Assembly (NCBI GenBank): GCA_038125725.1
Contig: JAYPEK010000001.1
Span: 124,001-188,000, forward strand
Length of the DNA stretch: 64,000 nucleotides
DNA from: TMED8 sp038125725
Lineage (GTDB): Bacteria > Pseudomonadota > Alphaproteobacteria > Rhodospirillales > Casp-alpha2
Direction of reading: 5' to 3'
Part shown: piece after piece, positions 41,492 to 49,863 of the stretch
How the letters are laid out: each line of letters opens with the position of its first letter
How positions within the stretch are numbered: position 1 is the stretch's first letter
Made by a program: the position numbers and the translations under genes
The notes under the pieces: generated by a model
What the model was told of the DNA's origin: nothing
What the model saw: only the letters and a program-made list of their open reading frames with translations
Databases searched by the model: none

Positions 41492-42381
41492 GTGCCGTCG
41501 CCGGCACGCCGGAGCCGCGCCTCGCGGCGCGAGATGTAGAAGGTCGAGGAAAAGATCACCGCCGCGCCGGCCCAGGTCCAGGCATCCGACACCTCGCCGA
41601 AGGCGATCCAGCCGAGCAGCGCCGAGAACGGCAGCCGCATGAAGTCGAAGGGCAGCACGGCGGACGCGTCGGCGACGCTCAGCGCCTTGACGAAGGTAAG
41701 ATGGCCGAGCACCCCGGAGAGGCCGAGAGCGACGATCCACAGCCATTGCGAACCTTCCGGCCATTGCCAGACGGGAATGGCCAGCGCGAAGCTCACCGGC
41801 GTGATGAACAGGCCGACGTAGAACACCACCACGAAGGGATGCTCGGTACTGGTCAGGGTTTTGACCACCAGCGTCGTGCAGGCCATGCAGCCAGCGAACA
41901 CCAGGGCCAGCCAGTGGCCGGGTTCCATCGCCATCATGCCGGGTCGGAGAATGATCATGGCGCCCGCGAACCCGACAAGCGTCGCCGCCCATCGCCGGGC
42001 GCGCACGGTTTCACCGAGAATCAGCGCCGCGCCGGCGGTGGCAAAAATCGGCGCCAGGAAGCTGAGCGCGGTGACGTCGGCGAGCGGCACCATCGACCAG
42101 GCATAGAAGGACGAGATCATCGCCCCGCAGGTGAAGATGGCGCGGAAGGCGTGCAGCTTGATGCGGCTGGTGCGCAGGATGCCGATCCCGTTTTTCACCA
42201 CCCAGACCGACATGATCAGTTGCGCCACCACCATGCGCAGGAACAGCACCATCATCGGGTCCATTTGGAACGACAGGTGGCGGATGATCGCCGCCAACCC
42301 AGACAGCGTCGCGCAGGAAAGCATCATCCAAAAGGCACCTTCGAGCGAACGCGCCAGCTTCGCGTTTCCGCCCGTGCTCAT
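41488..42381 (-). CDS. EamA-domain DMT family transporter
   Basis: A 297-residue ten-helix DMT transporter with two EamA repeats. Typical segments are PLADVTALSFLAPIFATAGAALILGETV-like sequence at about residues 100-127 and ADASAVLPFDFMRLPFSALLGWIAFGE in the second repeat. The ATG at 42379-42381 overlaps the CoA-transferase stop by four bases, so it belongs to the operon iclR - M81 - CoA-transferase - DMT. It may export a product or import a substrate of that pathway. It shares gene-family and end overlap with the convergent DMT gene. Confidence 0.88.
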   Translation of the reverse strand: MSTGGNAKLARSLEGAFWMMLSCATLSGLAAIIRHLSFQMDPMMVLFLRMVVAQLIMSVWVVKNGIGILRTSRIKLHAFRAIFTCGAMISSFYAWSMVPLADVTALSFLAPIFATAGAALILGETVRARRWAATLVGFAGAMIILRPGMMAMEPGHWLALVFAGCMACTTLVVKTLTSTEHPFVVVFYVGLFITPVSFALAIPVWQWPEGSQWLWIVALGLSGVLGHLTFVKALSVADASAVLPFDFMRLPFSALLGWIAFGEVSDAWTWAGAAVIFSSTFYISRREARLRRAGDGT

Positions 42382-43778
42382 GCGGCGGGTTCCGGCCAGG
42401 CGGCGGCGTCGCCGCCGAGCGGCCGTGCCGGCCAGGCCCAGCGGGGCGGCGTCTTCGACATGGCGAGCACCGGCCCCAACTGCGTCACCGTTCCCCAATG
42501 AGTTTGCGAACGGACCAGATGCTCGGCCAGGTCGCCGGGCGTGAGTTCCAGCTCGCTCCGGCACTCGGCGCGGCCGAGCGACTTCAGCCATTGGGCCGTT
42601 TGCGCCAGCGACAGGCGCACCAGCCAGCTACCGCCTTCGCGGGCCCGGCGCCGGAGCGCCACCATGGCGCCGAAGGCACCGAGATAGCCCGACAGGTAAT
42701 CCAGCGCCTGGCCCGGCAGATGTTTGGGGCCGCCGCCGCCGGCATCGCTGCCCTGTTCATGGGCGATGCCGGTGGCGCATTGCACCAGGCTGTCGTAACC
42801 GCGTCGTTCCGCCCAGGGGCCGGCGTGGCTCCAGGCCGAGAGCGAGACATAGACGATGCCGGGCCGGCGCTTCGCCACCTCCTCGGGCCCGAAGCCGCGC
42901 GCCGCCAGGGTGCCCGGCCGGTAAGACTGGGAGAACACATCGGCGCCCTTGATCAGGCGCTGCAACGCGGCGCGGCCCTCGGGCGTTTCCAGGTCGGCCT
43001 CGGCGTTGCGCTTGCCCGGCCCCGTCTCGATCACCAGGTTTTCCAGGAACGGCAACTTCGGCGACGAGATGCGCAGCACGTCGGCACTGTGTTCGGCCAG
43101 GGTGCGGCCGGTCATCGGCCCGGCAATGACGCGGGTCAGGTCGAGCACACGGACACCCGACAAAGGCCGCGCGCCCGGCGCCAGCGGTTCCGGCGGCGCG
43201 TCACCGATTTTGATGATCTCAAGCAACGGCAAGGCGGCGACGGCCGCCCCTTGCGGGTGCGCCGACCAGGCCGCCCGGTCGCGCAGCATGAAGGCCGGGA
43301 GCCCGCGCGCCGCCAGCGTATCTTCGAGTTCCGCCGCGTCCCATTCGGCGATCGCTGCGGCGGCCTTGTCGTCGTCCGAGCCGATGCCGAGCAATTGGCG
43401 CACGCCGTCACGGAAATGCGGGAACTCGCAATGCAATTGAATCCAGCCGCCGCCGCGGGTGCGGTGAAAGCCCGATAACCTGTTGCCGAACATGCCGGCG
43501 GAGCTTTCGGAAATTTGCAGATAGCGCGTCGTCGACAATGCCGCCGCGCCGAGCCGGCAGTCGATGGCAATCTCCTGCGCTTCGCCGCCGCGTTCGCGCC
43601 AAAGATCGGCCGCCGCCAGCCCCACCGCGCCCTGTGCCGCGGCCCCTGCCGTCCCCATCAGGTAGCCGGTCGCCAGCACCGGGTCGCTACCGGTAATGGC
43701 GACCTCGGCGGCGCGGGCCGGGTCGATGCCGGCAAGGTCGAGCAACTGGCCAAGCGCTGCTGTTGGGGATGCGGGCAT
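42378..43778 (-). CDS. Family III CoA-transferase (CaiB/BaiF)
   Basis: A 466-residue CaiB/BaiF CoA-transferase, which moves CoA from an acyl-CoA donor to a carboxylic acid. A conserved N-terminal-type segment, VRVLDLTRVIAGPMTGRTLAEHSADVLRI, lies in the middle (about residue 209 on), and the expected catalytic Asp is in LPGQALDYLSGYLGAFGAM. The first 200 residues look like the C-terminal part of the family, so the order is unusual (two half-domains, longer than the usual 400 residues). It activates or exchanges a carboxylate, which would fit breakdown of the acyl or amino-acid products of the M81 and amidase enzymes. Confidence 0.85.
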   Translation of the reverse strand: MPASPTAALGQLLDLAGIDPARAAEVAITGSDPVLATGYLMGTAGAAAQGAVGLAAADLWRERGGEAQEIAIDCRLGAAALSTTRYLQISESSAGMFGNRLSGFHRTRGGGWIQLHCEFPHFRDGVRQLLGIGSDDDKAAAAIAEWDAAELEDTLAARGLPAFMLRDRAAWSAHPQGAAVAALPLLEIIKIGDAPPEPLAPGARPLSGVRVLDLTRVIAGPMTGRTLAEHSADVLRISSPKLPFLENLVIETGPGKRNAEADLETPEGRAALQRLIKGADVFSQSYRPGTLAARGFGPEEVAKRRPGIVYVSLSAWSHAGPWAERRGYDSLVQCATGIAHEQGSDAGGGGPKHLPGQALDYLSGYLGAFGAMVALRRRAREGGSWLVRLSLAQTAQWLKSLGRAECRSELELTPGDLAEHLVRSQTHWGTVTQLGPVLAMSKTPPRWAWPARPLGGDAAAWPEPAA

Positions 43779-43787
43779 GGCCGGGGT

Positions 43788-45278
43788 TCAGTCCATATCG
43801 AGCGGGAAGATCGGCCGGCGCAGGTTCTTATAGGGAAGCCGGCCCAGGTCCTTGGTGGCGAGCGCGCCGGTATCGCAGATCAGGATGTCGCGGGCGATCG
43901 GCGCGTAGGCGGCGCGGAAATGATGGATCGATTTCACCGCCACCACGTCCTTGGCGCGGGGATCGATGCCGGCGTGGGTGAAGGTCTCGAGCTCGGTGCA
44001 TTGTACCCGCTTGGAGGCGACGATGACGTCGATGCCGCCGACGCGCAGCACCGCCGTCGGGCCCAGGTGTTGGATGGTGCCGCCCCAGCGCGGGCCGAGC
44101 GCCAGGTAGCTGCCGTCGGTGACGCGGGCAACGGTGCCGCTGATCTCGAGCGGCGGGCCGTAGGCGGGGTCGATCTTTCCGCCGAGCGTCAGGGAAACTT
44201 GGGCGCCCGCGCCGGCGGCCGTCAGCTCGGCGGCGGCTTGCGGATCGCAGATGGTGGCGAAGGCGGCATTCTCCAGGCCGGCCTCGATCATGGCGGCCAG
44301 AAGATATGTCGAATCGCCATAGGCGCCGGAGCCCGGATTGTCGGAGGCATCGGCAATGACCACCGGGCCGTCGCCCGCGGATAGAGTCCCGAGCCTTGCC
44401 ATGGCGCCGGCGGCGTCCAGGTATTCGTTGGAATCGAAGTGCCGGGTCTGCCAGGCGTGGTCCATGAAATCCTCGGCGATGGCCTGGAAGCGATCATCGC
44501 GGCCGTCGCCGCAGACCACCACCGTCGGCCCCGCCTGGTCCAGGTCGGCCGGACAGAAGCCGGCCTGCACGCTGACCAACAGCACGCCGTCGCCGCCGGC
44601 TTCCAGCGCGTCGGCGCGGGCCAGCAGTTCGGTCATCGGGTTCTCGGTGGTGGTGCGGCCGCTGTCGAGGCCGGTCAACTGGTCGCGCCGGGCCAAGTGC
44701 GACACCGGCCGCACGTCGCCGGCCATGGCCCGGTCGAGCACGGCGGCGGCGCGTTTCACGGCGGCGATCTGGTCGATATGCGGATAGGTGCGATAGGCGG
44801 AAATGATGTCGGCATGGCGTGCCATGGTGTCGGTGACATTGGCATGCAGATCGAGGGTAATGGCGAGAGGCACGCTCGGGCCGATGACGTCTCGGAGCCG
44901 CGCCAGCAATTCGCCCTCGGCGTCGTCGTGATCCACCGTCGCCATGGCGCCGTGCATGGAGAACAGCACGCCGTCGAACGGCCCCTGTTCGGCGGCCACC
45001 CGGAATAGATGCCCGGCGCAGGCGTCCCAGGCGTCGCGTCCGACGCGGCCCGATGGCGTTGTCCAGGCGACGACCGAGCGCACCAGTTCCCAGCCCAGCT
45101 CCGCCGCCGCCTGTTCGGTGCCGGCGGGCTCGATGACGCTGCCCTCGACGGCGGCAGGGATGTCGTCGCCATAGGCCAGGAGATAGCCGTCGAAATGCTC
45201 AAGGCCTGTCTCGAGGCGGCTGAAGGTGTTGGTCTCGTGGCCGAACAGGCCGGTGAGGACGCGGGGTTTTCGGGTCAT
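43788..45278 (-). CDS. M81 family (MlrC-like) metallopeptidase, copy 1
   Basis: A 496-residue M81 protein, the family of MlrC, which cleaves linearised microcystin. Conserved blocks are LFGHETNTFSRL near the N-terminus, SMHGAMATVDHDD, LDLHANVTDTMARH, YRTYPHIDQIAA, and the late DASDNPGSGAYGDST motif. The HETNTF and LDLHANVT His residues are probable zinc ligands. No signal peptide is present, so it acts in the cytoplasm. The ATG at 45276-45278 is 40 nt after iclR, with which it is probably co-transcribed. Two more M81 genes lie at 54.7 and 56.2 kb. True substrate unknown; amide bonds of unusual peptides are likely. Confidence 0.88.
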   Translation of the reverse strand: MTRKPRVLTGLFGHETNTFSRLETGLEHFDGYLLAYGDDIPAAVEGSVIEPAGTEQAAAELGWELVRSVVAWTTPSGRVGRDAWDACAGHLFRVAAEQGPFDGVLFSMHGAMATVDHDDAEGELLARLRDVIGPSVPLAITLDLHANVTDTMARHADIISAYRTYPHIDQIAAVKRAAAVLDRAMAGDVRPVSHLARRDQLTGLDSGRTTTENPMTELLARADALEAGGDGVLLVSVQAGFCPADLDQAGPTVVVCGDGRDDRFQAIAEDFMDHAWQTRHFDSNEYLDAAGAMARLGTLSAGDGPVVIADASDNPGSGAYGDSTYLLAAMIEAGLENAAFATICDPQAAAELTAAGAGAQVSLTLGGKIDPAYGPPLEISGTVARVTDGSYLALGPRWGGTIQHLGPTAVLRVGGIDVIVASKRVQCTELETFTHAGIDPRAKDVVAVKSIHHFRAAYAPIARDILICDTGALATKDLGRLPYKNLRRPIFPLDMD

Positions 45279-45318
45279 GCTTGGGGTTCCTGGGTTGGGG
45301 CCTCGGGGCTCAGGGGGG

Positions 45319-46095
45319 TCAGGTGCCGCGATGCAGCGAGCCGGAGATGGCGCGCGCCGTATCCATGGCAAGGGGCGCGATCTTGTCGATGGCCTCTTCG
45401 ATCGTCCAACGCGGCATGTAGACCGGGAACTGCACGGCGGCGATGCCGAGGCCCTGGTCGTCGACCACCGGCGCGGCGATGCTGATCTCGTTCGGCCAGG
45501 ATTGGCTGACGCCGATGGCGTAGCCGAGCTCGCGCGCCCGGGCGATGCGCTCGCGGATGGCGTCGGGTTCGGTGATGGTGTGTTCGGTCAAGGGCCGGCG
45601 GTCGGAGGCGGCGATCACCGCTTCCGCGTCCGCCGCCGGACGCTGCGCCAGGATCGCCATGCCGCCCGACGTGCAGAATGCCGGCATGCGCCGGCCCGGC
45701 ACCGTCGCGGGGTAGGTGGCGTTTTCGTGCGGGATGCGCACGGTGTAGATGATGTCGGCGCCCTCCAGGCGGCACAGGTTGGCGGTCGAGCCGAAGGCCT
45801 TGCCGGCCTCGATCAGCCGTGCCACGGCGATCTCCGCCAACCGGTCGTGGCGCAGGTAGGCGTAGGAGAAGTCCATCAGCCGGAGCGCCGGGCTGTAGCG
45901 CCGGGTCTGCGGGTCCTTCTCCAGATAACCCAGCCGGTGCAGCGTGTTGGTGAAGCGTTGCGCGGCGCTCTTGTCGAGGCCGGTGGCACGGGCGATTTCG
46001 GTGATGCCGAGGCTTTCCGGATGGCGCCGGAAGGCGTCGAGAACGCGCAGCCCCTTTTCCAGGGAACCGACGAACAGCGTATCTTGTTTGTTCAT
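45319..46095 (-). CDS. IclR family transcriptional regulator
   Basis: A 258-residue IclR-type repressor or activator. The N-terminal winged helix reads VGSLEKGLRVLDAFRRHPESLGITEIARATGLDKSAAQR-like sequence (residues 9-47). The C-terminal ligand-binding domain contains RIPHENATYPATVPGRRMPAFCTSGGMAILA and the GYAIGVSQSWPNEISIAAPVVD segment. It is divergent from the dpp-type uptake operon and leads the M81/CoA-transferase/DMT operon. It probably controls both in response to a catabolic intermediate. A good promoter with a palindrome lies in front of it (see 46146-46174). Confidence 0.92.
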   Translation of the reverse strand: MNKQDTLFVGSLEKGLRVLDAFRRHPESLGITEIARATGLDKSAAQRFTNTLHRLGYLEKDPQTRRYSPALRLMDFSYAYLRHDRLAEIAVARLIEAGKAFGSTANLCRLEGADIIYTVRIPHENATYPATVPGRRMPAFCTSGGMAILAQRPAADAEAVIAASDRRPLTEHTITEPDAIRERIARARELGYAIGVSQSWPNEISIAAPVVDDQGLGIAAVQFPVYMPRWTIEEAIDKIAPLAMDTARAISGSLHRGT

Positions 46096-46145
46096 GGGCT
46101 CGCGATCTTGACGATGAAATCACACACAGCTAGCATGATTAAAAT

Positions 46146-46174
46146 ATAATATCGTGTATCATAATATAATACAA
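46146..46174 (-). promoter_or_regulatory. Putative iclR promoter
   Basis: On the minus strand TTGTAT (46169-46174) and TATTAT (46146-46151) are separated by 17 bases and lie about 50 bases upstream of the iclR ATG. The whole stretch is AT-rich, unlike the surrounding DNA. Both boxes are close to consensus. The plus strand has TTGACG (46108-46113) with TAGCAT 17 bases on, a weaker candidate for the uptake operon. Apart from these, the 299-base gap 46096-46394 holds only the leader of the binding-protein gene. Confidence 0.5.
46155..46173. promoter_or_regulatory. Palindrome overlapping the iclR promoter, possible IclR operator
   Basis: TGTAT (46155-46159) and ATACA (46169-46173) form an inverted repeat around a nine-base AT-rich centre. 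It covers the -35 box of the proposed iclR promoter and lies between the two divergent operons. IclR-type regulators bind such short palindromes and often control themselves and the divergent transcript. The arms are only five bases, in an AT-rich region, so chance symmetry is possible. Confidence 0.4.
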
Positions 46175-46394
46175 CGGCAGATTGTCGTTTGCCTGTTTCG
46201 ACAAGGGAGTTAAAGTTTTCCGTACGTACCGCAGTCGTTGCCGCCATGGTGCAAGCCAACGGCGTCCAGGCGTTTTTTGCGTTTGCGAATATGGGTGTGA
46301 CGGCGGCATCAAAAACAGGAACCGGCATCGGGTCCGGCCCGGGAATGCCAAAGACCGAACAGTCGACAACCGACCAGTGGAGGGAACTCATTCC

Positions 46395-47936
46395 ATGAAA
46401 ACCAAACTGATGATCGCCGCCGCGCTTGCCGCCACGGCGTTGACCAGCAACGCGGCGATGGCCGGCAAGGCCGACGACACGCTGTATTGGTCGACGACGC
46501 GGGATGTGGACGTGGCGCTGCCTTATTTCAACAACGTCCGTGAAACGGTGATCCTGACGCGTCATACGTGGGACAACCTGCTCTATCGCGACACCAAGAC
46601 CTTCGAGTACAAGCCCTTGCTGGCGACTTCGTACAAATGGGTCGACAACAAGACGCTGGAATTCCAGATCCGCGACGGCGTCAAGTTCCACAACGGCCAG
46701 CCGTTCAGCGCCGATGACGTGGTCGCCACCTACAACCTGGTGTCGAAGCCCGACAGCGGCGTGCTGACCAAGCGCAACGTCAGCTGGATCGACCACGCCG
46801 AGAAGACCGGCCCGAACACGGTGCGTGTGTACCTGAAGAACACCTTCCCGGCGGCGCTGGAATACGTTTCCGGCCCGATGGCGATCTTCCCCAAGGACAT
46901 CTGGGCGACCGCCAAGAAGGACGCCAAGGGCAAGCCCGATTACGGCACCGTGCAGCCGATCGGCACCGGCCCCTACAAGATGACCAATGTCGTCCCCGGT
47001 GAGCGTATCGAGCTGGAGAAGAACACCGACTACTGGAAGGGTTCGCTCAAGGGCCAGCCGTCCATCGGCAAGATCGTGTTCCGCACGGTTTCCGATCCGG
47101 AAGCGCAGATCGCCGAACTGCTGTCCGGCAGCCTCGACTGGATCTGGGACGTGCCGAAGGACAAGGCCGACCAGCTCAAGCTGATCGGTATCGCCAACGT
47201 GGTCAGCGCGCCGACCATGCGCGTCAACTACCTGGCCATGGACGTCGCCGGCCGCTCCGGCAAGGGCAAGGATAACCCGTGGCTGAACGACAAGGTCCGC
47301 AAGGCCGTGGCGCACGCCATCGACCGCGAAGCCATCGTCAAGAACCTCGTCGGCGGTGCCGCCAAGGTTGTGCATTCGGCCTGCTACCCGAGCCAGTTCG
47401 GCTGCACGTCCGACGTGCCGAAGTACAACTACGATCCGGCCATGGCCAAGAAGCTGCTGACCGAAGCCGGCTACCCGAACGGCTTCTCCACCGACATCTA
47501 CGCCTATCGCCAGCGCCCGGTGACCGAAGCGATCATGGGTTACCTCGGCAAGATCGGCATCAAGACCAACCTCAAGTACATGCAGTACAAGGCGCTGCGC
47601 GGCTTCGCCTGGGACGGCACCGCGGCCTTCCACAACATGACCTGGGGCTCTTATTCGGTGAACGACGTGTCGGCCATTGCGTCGCACTTCTTCAACGGCG
47701 GCCGCGACGACTACTGCCGCGACCAGAGCGTCATCGACGCGCTCAAGAAGGGCGATACCAACACCGACCCGGCCGTTCGCAAGGCGGCCTACAAGCAGGC
47801 GTTGACGACGGTGGCCGAGAAGCTCTGCTGGCTGCCGATGTTCTCCTACTCCAAGTACTACGCCTTCACGCATGACCTCGACTTCACCCCGACGGCGGAC
47901 GAAATCCCGCGGTTCTTTACGGCGAAGTGGAAGTAA
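46395..47936 (+). CDS. ABC transporter substrate-binding protein, peptide/opine family (SBP_bac_5)
   Basis: A 513-residue periplasmic binding protein of the DppA/OppA family (SBP_bac_5). The signal peptide ends near AAMAGK. Family landmarks are YKPLLATSYKWVDNKTLEFQIRDGVKFHNGQPFSADDVV-like sequence (residues 72-110), GTGPYKMT and VRKAVAHAIDREAIV. Four Cys in the C-terminal half (CYPSQFGC, YCRD, LCWL) may form disulfides. It captures a peptide or similar ligand for the adjacent permeases. The ATG has a GGAGG site. It is the first and probably most abundant product of the operon, consistent with a hairpin after it. Confidence 0.92.
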   Translation: MKTKLMIAAALAATALTSNAAMAGKADDTLYWSTTRDVDVALPYFNNVRETVILTRHTWDNLLYRDTKTFEYKPLLATSYKWVDNKTLEFQIRDGVKFHNGQPFSADDVVATYNLVSKPDSGVLTKRNVSWIDHAEKTGPNTVRVYLKNTFPAALEYVSGPMAIFPKDIWATAKKDAKGKPDYGTVQPIGTGPYKMTNVVPGERIELEKNTDYWKGSLKGQPSIGKIVFRTVSDPEAQIAELLSGSLDWIWDVPKDKADQLKLIGIANVVSAPTMRVNYLAMDVAGRSGKGKDNPWLNDKVRKAVAHAIDREAIVKNLVGGAAKVVHSACYPSQFGCTSDVPKYNYDPAMAKKLLTEAGYPNGFSTDIYAYRQRPVTEAIMGYLGKIGIKTNLKYMQYKALRGFAWDGTAAFHNMTWGSYSVNDVSAIASHFFNGGRDDYCRDQSVIDALKKGDTNTDPAVRKAAYKQALTTVAEKLCWLPMFSYSKYYAFTHDLDFTPTADEIPRFFTAKWK

Positions 47937-47952
47937 TGCAGTCAAACTGAAC

Positions 47953-47995
47953 ATGCGCCGGCCCGGGATCCGCCCTGGGCCGGCGTATCTTGTTT
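47953..47995 (+). terminator. Hairpin between the binding-protein and permease genes (partial terminator or mRNA stabiliser)
   Basis: A stem of 12 pairs with one G-U (left arm 47953-47964, right arm 47977-47988; core CGCCGGCCC/GGGCCGGCG) is followed by CTTGTTTTC. The weak T-run suggests incomplete termination or protection of the upstream mRNA. In peptide ABC operons this pattern commonly yields more binding protein than permease. The function is inferred from position and shape. Confidence 0.6.
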
Positions 47996-48007
47996 TCGGG
48001 ACCTTTC

Positions 48008-48925
48008 ATGCTCCGTTACACATTGAAGAGATTCGGCGTCGCCCTGTTGGTCGCCCTGACGGTTTCGGTGGTGACCTTCACGCTGCTCCGGCTGTCCGGC
48101 GATCCGGCGGCGGCGCTTGCCGGTGAAGGCGCGACGGAAGAGGACATCGAGTACGTGCGCAAGCACTACGGCTTCGATCAGCCGCTGACCACGCAGTACT
48201 CCGCCTGGCTGGTGAAAGCACTGAAAGGGGATTTCGGCATCTCCGTCTACCTGAAGACGCCGGTTTCCGAGATCATCTTCGAACGTGCGCCGACGACCCT
48301 GATCCTGGGACTCTCGGCGCTCAGTTTCGCACTCATATTATCGATACCCTTGGGCGTGTTGGCGGCCATGTATCCCAACACCATCATCGACCGAACAGCG
48401 CTCACCATCGCCGTGGTGGGGCAGGCCTTGCCCAGTTTCTTCTTCGCGCTGGTGCTGATCATCGTCTTCGGCGTGTGGCTCAGGATGCTGCCTATATCGG
48501 GTTCGGCATCGTGGCTCAATTTCATCATGCCGTCGGTGGCGCTCGGCTATTACGCGACCCCGGCGATCATGCGTCTGACCCGCGCCGGCATGATGGACGT
48601 GCTGTCGTCCGACTATATCCGCACCGCGCGCGCCAAGGGGCTCAGGCCGCGCGTGGTGCTGTTCAAGCACGCGCTCAGGAACGCCATCATCCCGGTGGTG
48701 TCCCTGTCGGCGGTGCAATTGGGCTTCATGCTCGGCGGCTCCATCGTCATCGAGACCATCTTCTCGCTCAATGGGCTCGGCAACCTGGCCTGGCAGTCGA
48801 TCCAGCGCTCCGATTTCGAGGTGATGCAGGCGATCGTGCTCACGGTGGCCAGCTTCTACATCGTGCTGACCTTCCTGGCCGACATGCTCAACGCCTTCCT
48901 CGATCCGCGCATCCGGGTGCATTAG
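48008..48925 (+). CDS. ABC transporter permease, DppB type
   Basis: A 305-residue six-helix permease. LRYTLKRFGVALLVALTVSVVTF is the first helix with the usual basic start. The EAA loop, near residues 200-220, reads YIRTARAKGLRPRVVLFKHALRNA, which contacts the ATPase. Length and motif fit DppB. The ATG at 48008 is used; an in-frame start 18 bases upstream is less likely, since the conserved LRY start would be shifted. It follows the binding-protein gene after a 71-bp gap that contains a hairpin, and precedes the DppC-type permease by 10 bp. Confidence 0.92.
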   Translation: MLRYTLKRFGVALLVALTVSVVTFTLLRLSGDPAAALAGEGATEEDIEYVRKHYGFDQPLTTQYSAWLVKALKGDFGISVYLKTPVSEIIFERAPTTLILGLSALSFALILSIPLGVLAAMYPNTIIDRTALTIAVVGQALPSFFFALVLIIVFGVWLRMLPISGSASWLNFIMPSVALGYYATPAIMRLTRAGMMDVLSSDYIRTARAKGLRPRVVLFKHALRNAIIPVVSLSAVQLGFMLGGSIVIETIFSLNGLGNLAWQSIQRSDFEVMQAIVLTVASFYIVLTFLADMLNAFLDPRIRVH

Positions 48926-48935
48926 GGGGCGCGCC

Positions 48936-49847
48936 ATGAACGACATGACCAAATCGGATAAATTGCCGAGCGCCGGACAAATCCTGGAGCCGTCACCGAC
49001 GTCGCTCCTGTTGAAGCGCGCCTTCGGCCATGCCGGCATGACCATCGGCGGCGGCGTGCTGCTGGTGATCTTCGTGATGGCGCTGTTCTCGCCCTGGCTG
49101 GCGCCGCACGATCCCTATGCCTTCGACCTGGCGAAGAAATACGTCGATCCCATCTGGCATCCGAACGGCACCTGGGAACACATCCTGGGCACCGACGGCC
49201 AGGGCCGCGATTACTTGAGCCGAATCATCTACGGCGCGCGGGTATCGCTGCTGATCGGCTTCGCGGCGATGCTGATTTCCGGCGTCCTCGGCACCGCGCT
49301 CGGTGTCGCGGCGGGCTACTTCGGCGGCCGTGTCGACATGGTCATCACCTTCATCATCACCACGCGCCTCGCCATGCCGGCGATCCTGGTGGCTTTGGCG
49401 GTGGTGGCGCTGGTCGGCAGTTCCATGTGGATCGTCATCTGGGTGCTGGGGCTGTTGATCTGGGACCGCTTCGCCGTCGTCATGCGCTCCGCCACGCAGC
49501 AGGTGCGTAACATGGACTACGTTGCCGCGGCGCGGGCCTTGGGCTGTTCGACGACGCGCATCGTGCTGACCGAGATCATGCCCAACATCGTCAACTCGCT
49601 GATCGTCGTCGCCACCCTGGAAGTGGCGCACGCGGTGCTGCTGGAGGCGGCGTTGTCGTTCCTCGGCCTCGGCGTGCAACCGCCGACGCCAAGCTGGGGC
49701 CTGATGATCTCGGAAGGCAAGGGCATGATGTTCTTCAAGGCCTGGGTGATCGGCATTCCGGGCGCGGCGCTGTTCGCGTTGGTCTTGTGCATCAACCTGC
49801 TCGGTGACGGCATCCGCGACGTGACCGCGCCGGAAAACCGAAATTGA
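48936..49847 (+). CDS. ABC transporter permease, DppC type
   Basis: A 303-residue permease with an N-terminal cytoplasmic segment, a first helix at about 35-57, and the DppC-type HPNGTWEHILGTDGQGRDYLSRIIYGARVSLLIG-like region in the first loop (residues 75-108). The EAA loop is MDYVAAARALGCSTTRIVLTEIMPN. The C-terminal SFLGLGVQPPTPSWGLMIS is diagnostic of the family. It pairs with the DppB-type permease to form the channel. It is 10 bp after that gene and 16 bp before the first ATPase gene. Confidence 0.92.
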   Translation: MNDMTKSDKLPSAGQILEPSPTSLLLKRAFGHAGMTIGGGVLLVIFVMALFSPWLAPHDPYAFDLAKKYVDPIWHPNGTWEHILGTDGQGRDYLSRIIYGARVSLLIGFAAMLISGVLGTALGVAAGYFGGRVDMVITFIITTRLAMPAILVALAVVALVGSSMWIVIWVLGLLIWDRFAVVMRSATQQVRNMDYVAAARALGCSTTRIVLTEIMPNIVNSLIVVATLEVAHAVLLEAALSFLGLGVQPPTPSWGLMISEGKGMMFFKAWVIGIPGAALFALVLCINLLGDGIRDVTAPENRN

Positions 49848-49863
49848 CGCGGGGAGAGCGCCG

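Noticed and set aside
46189..46398. A 69-codon frame in the leader of the binding-protein gene
   Set aside because: It overlaps the binding-protein start in another frame, has no ribosome site and no recognisable sequence; it may be a leader artefact of open GC-rich DNA.
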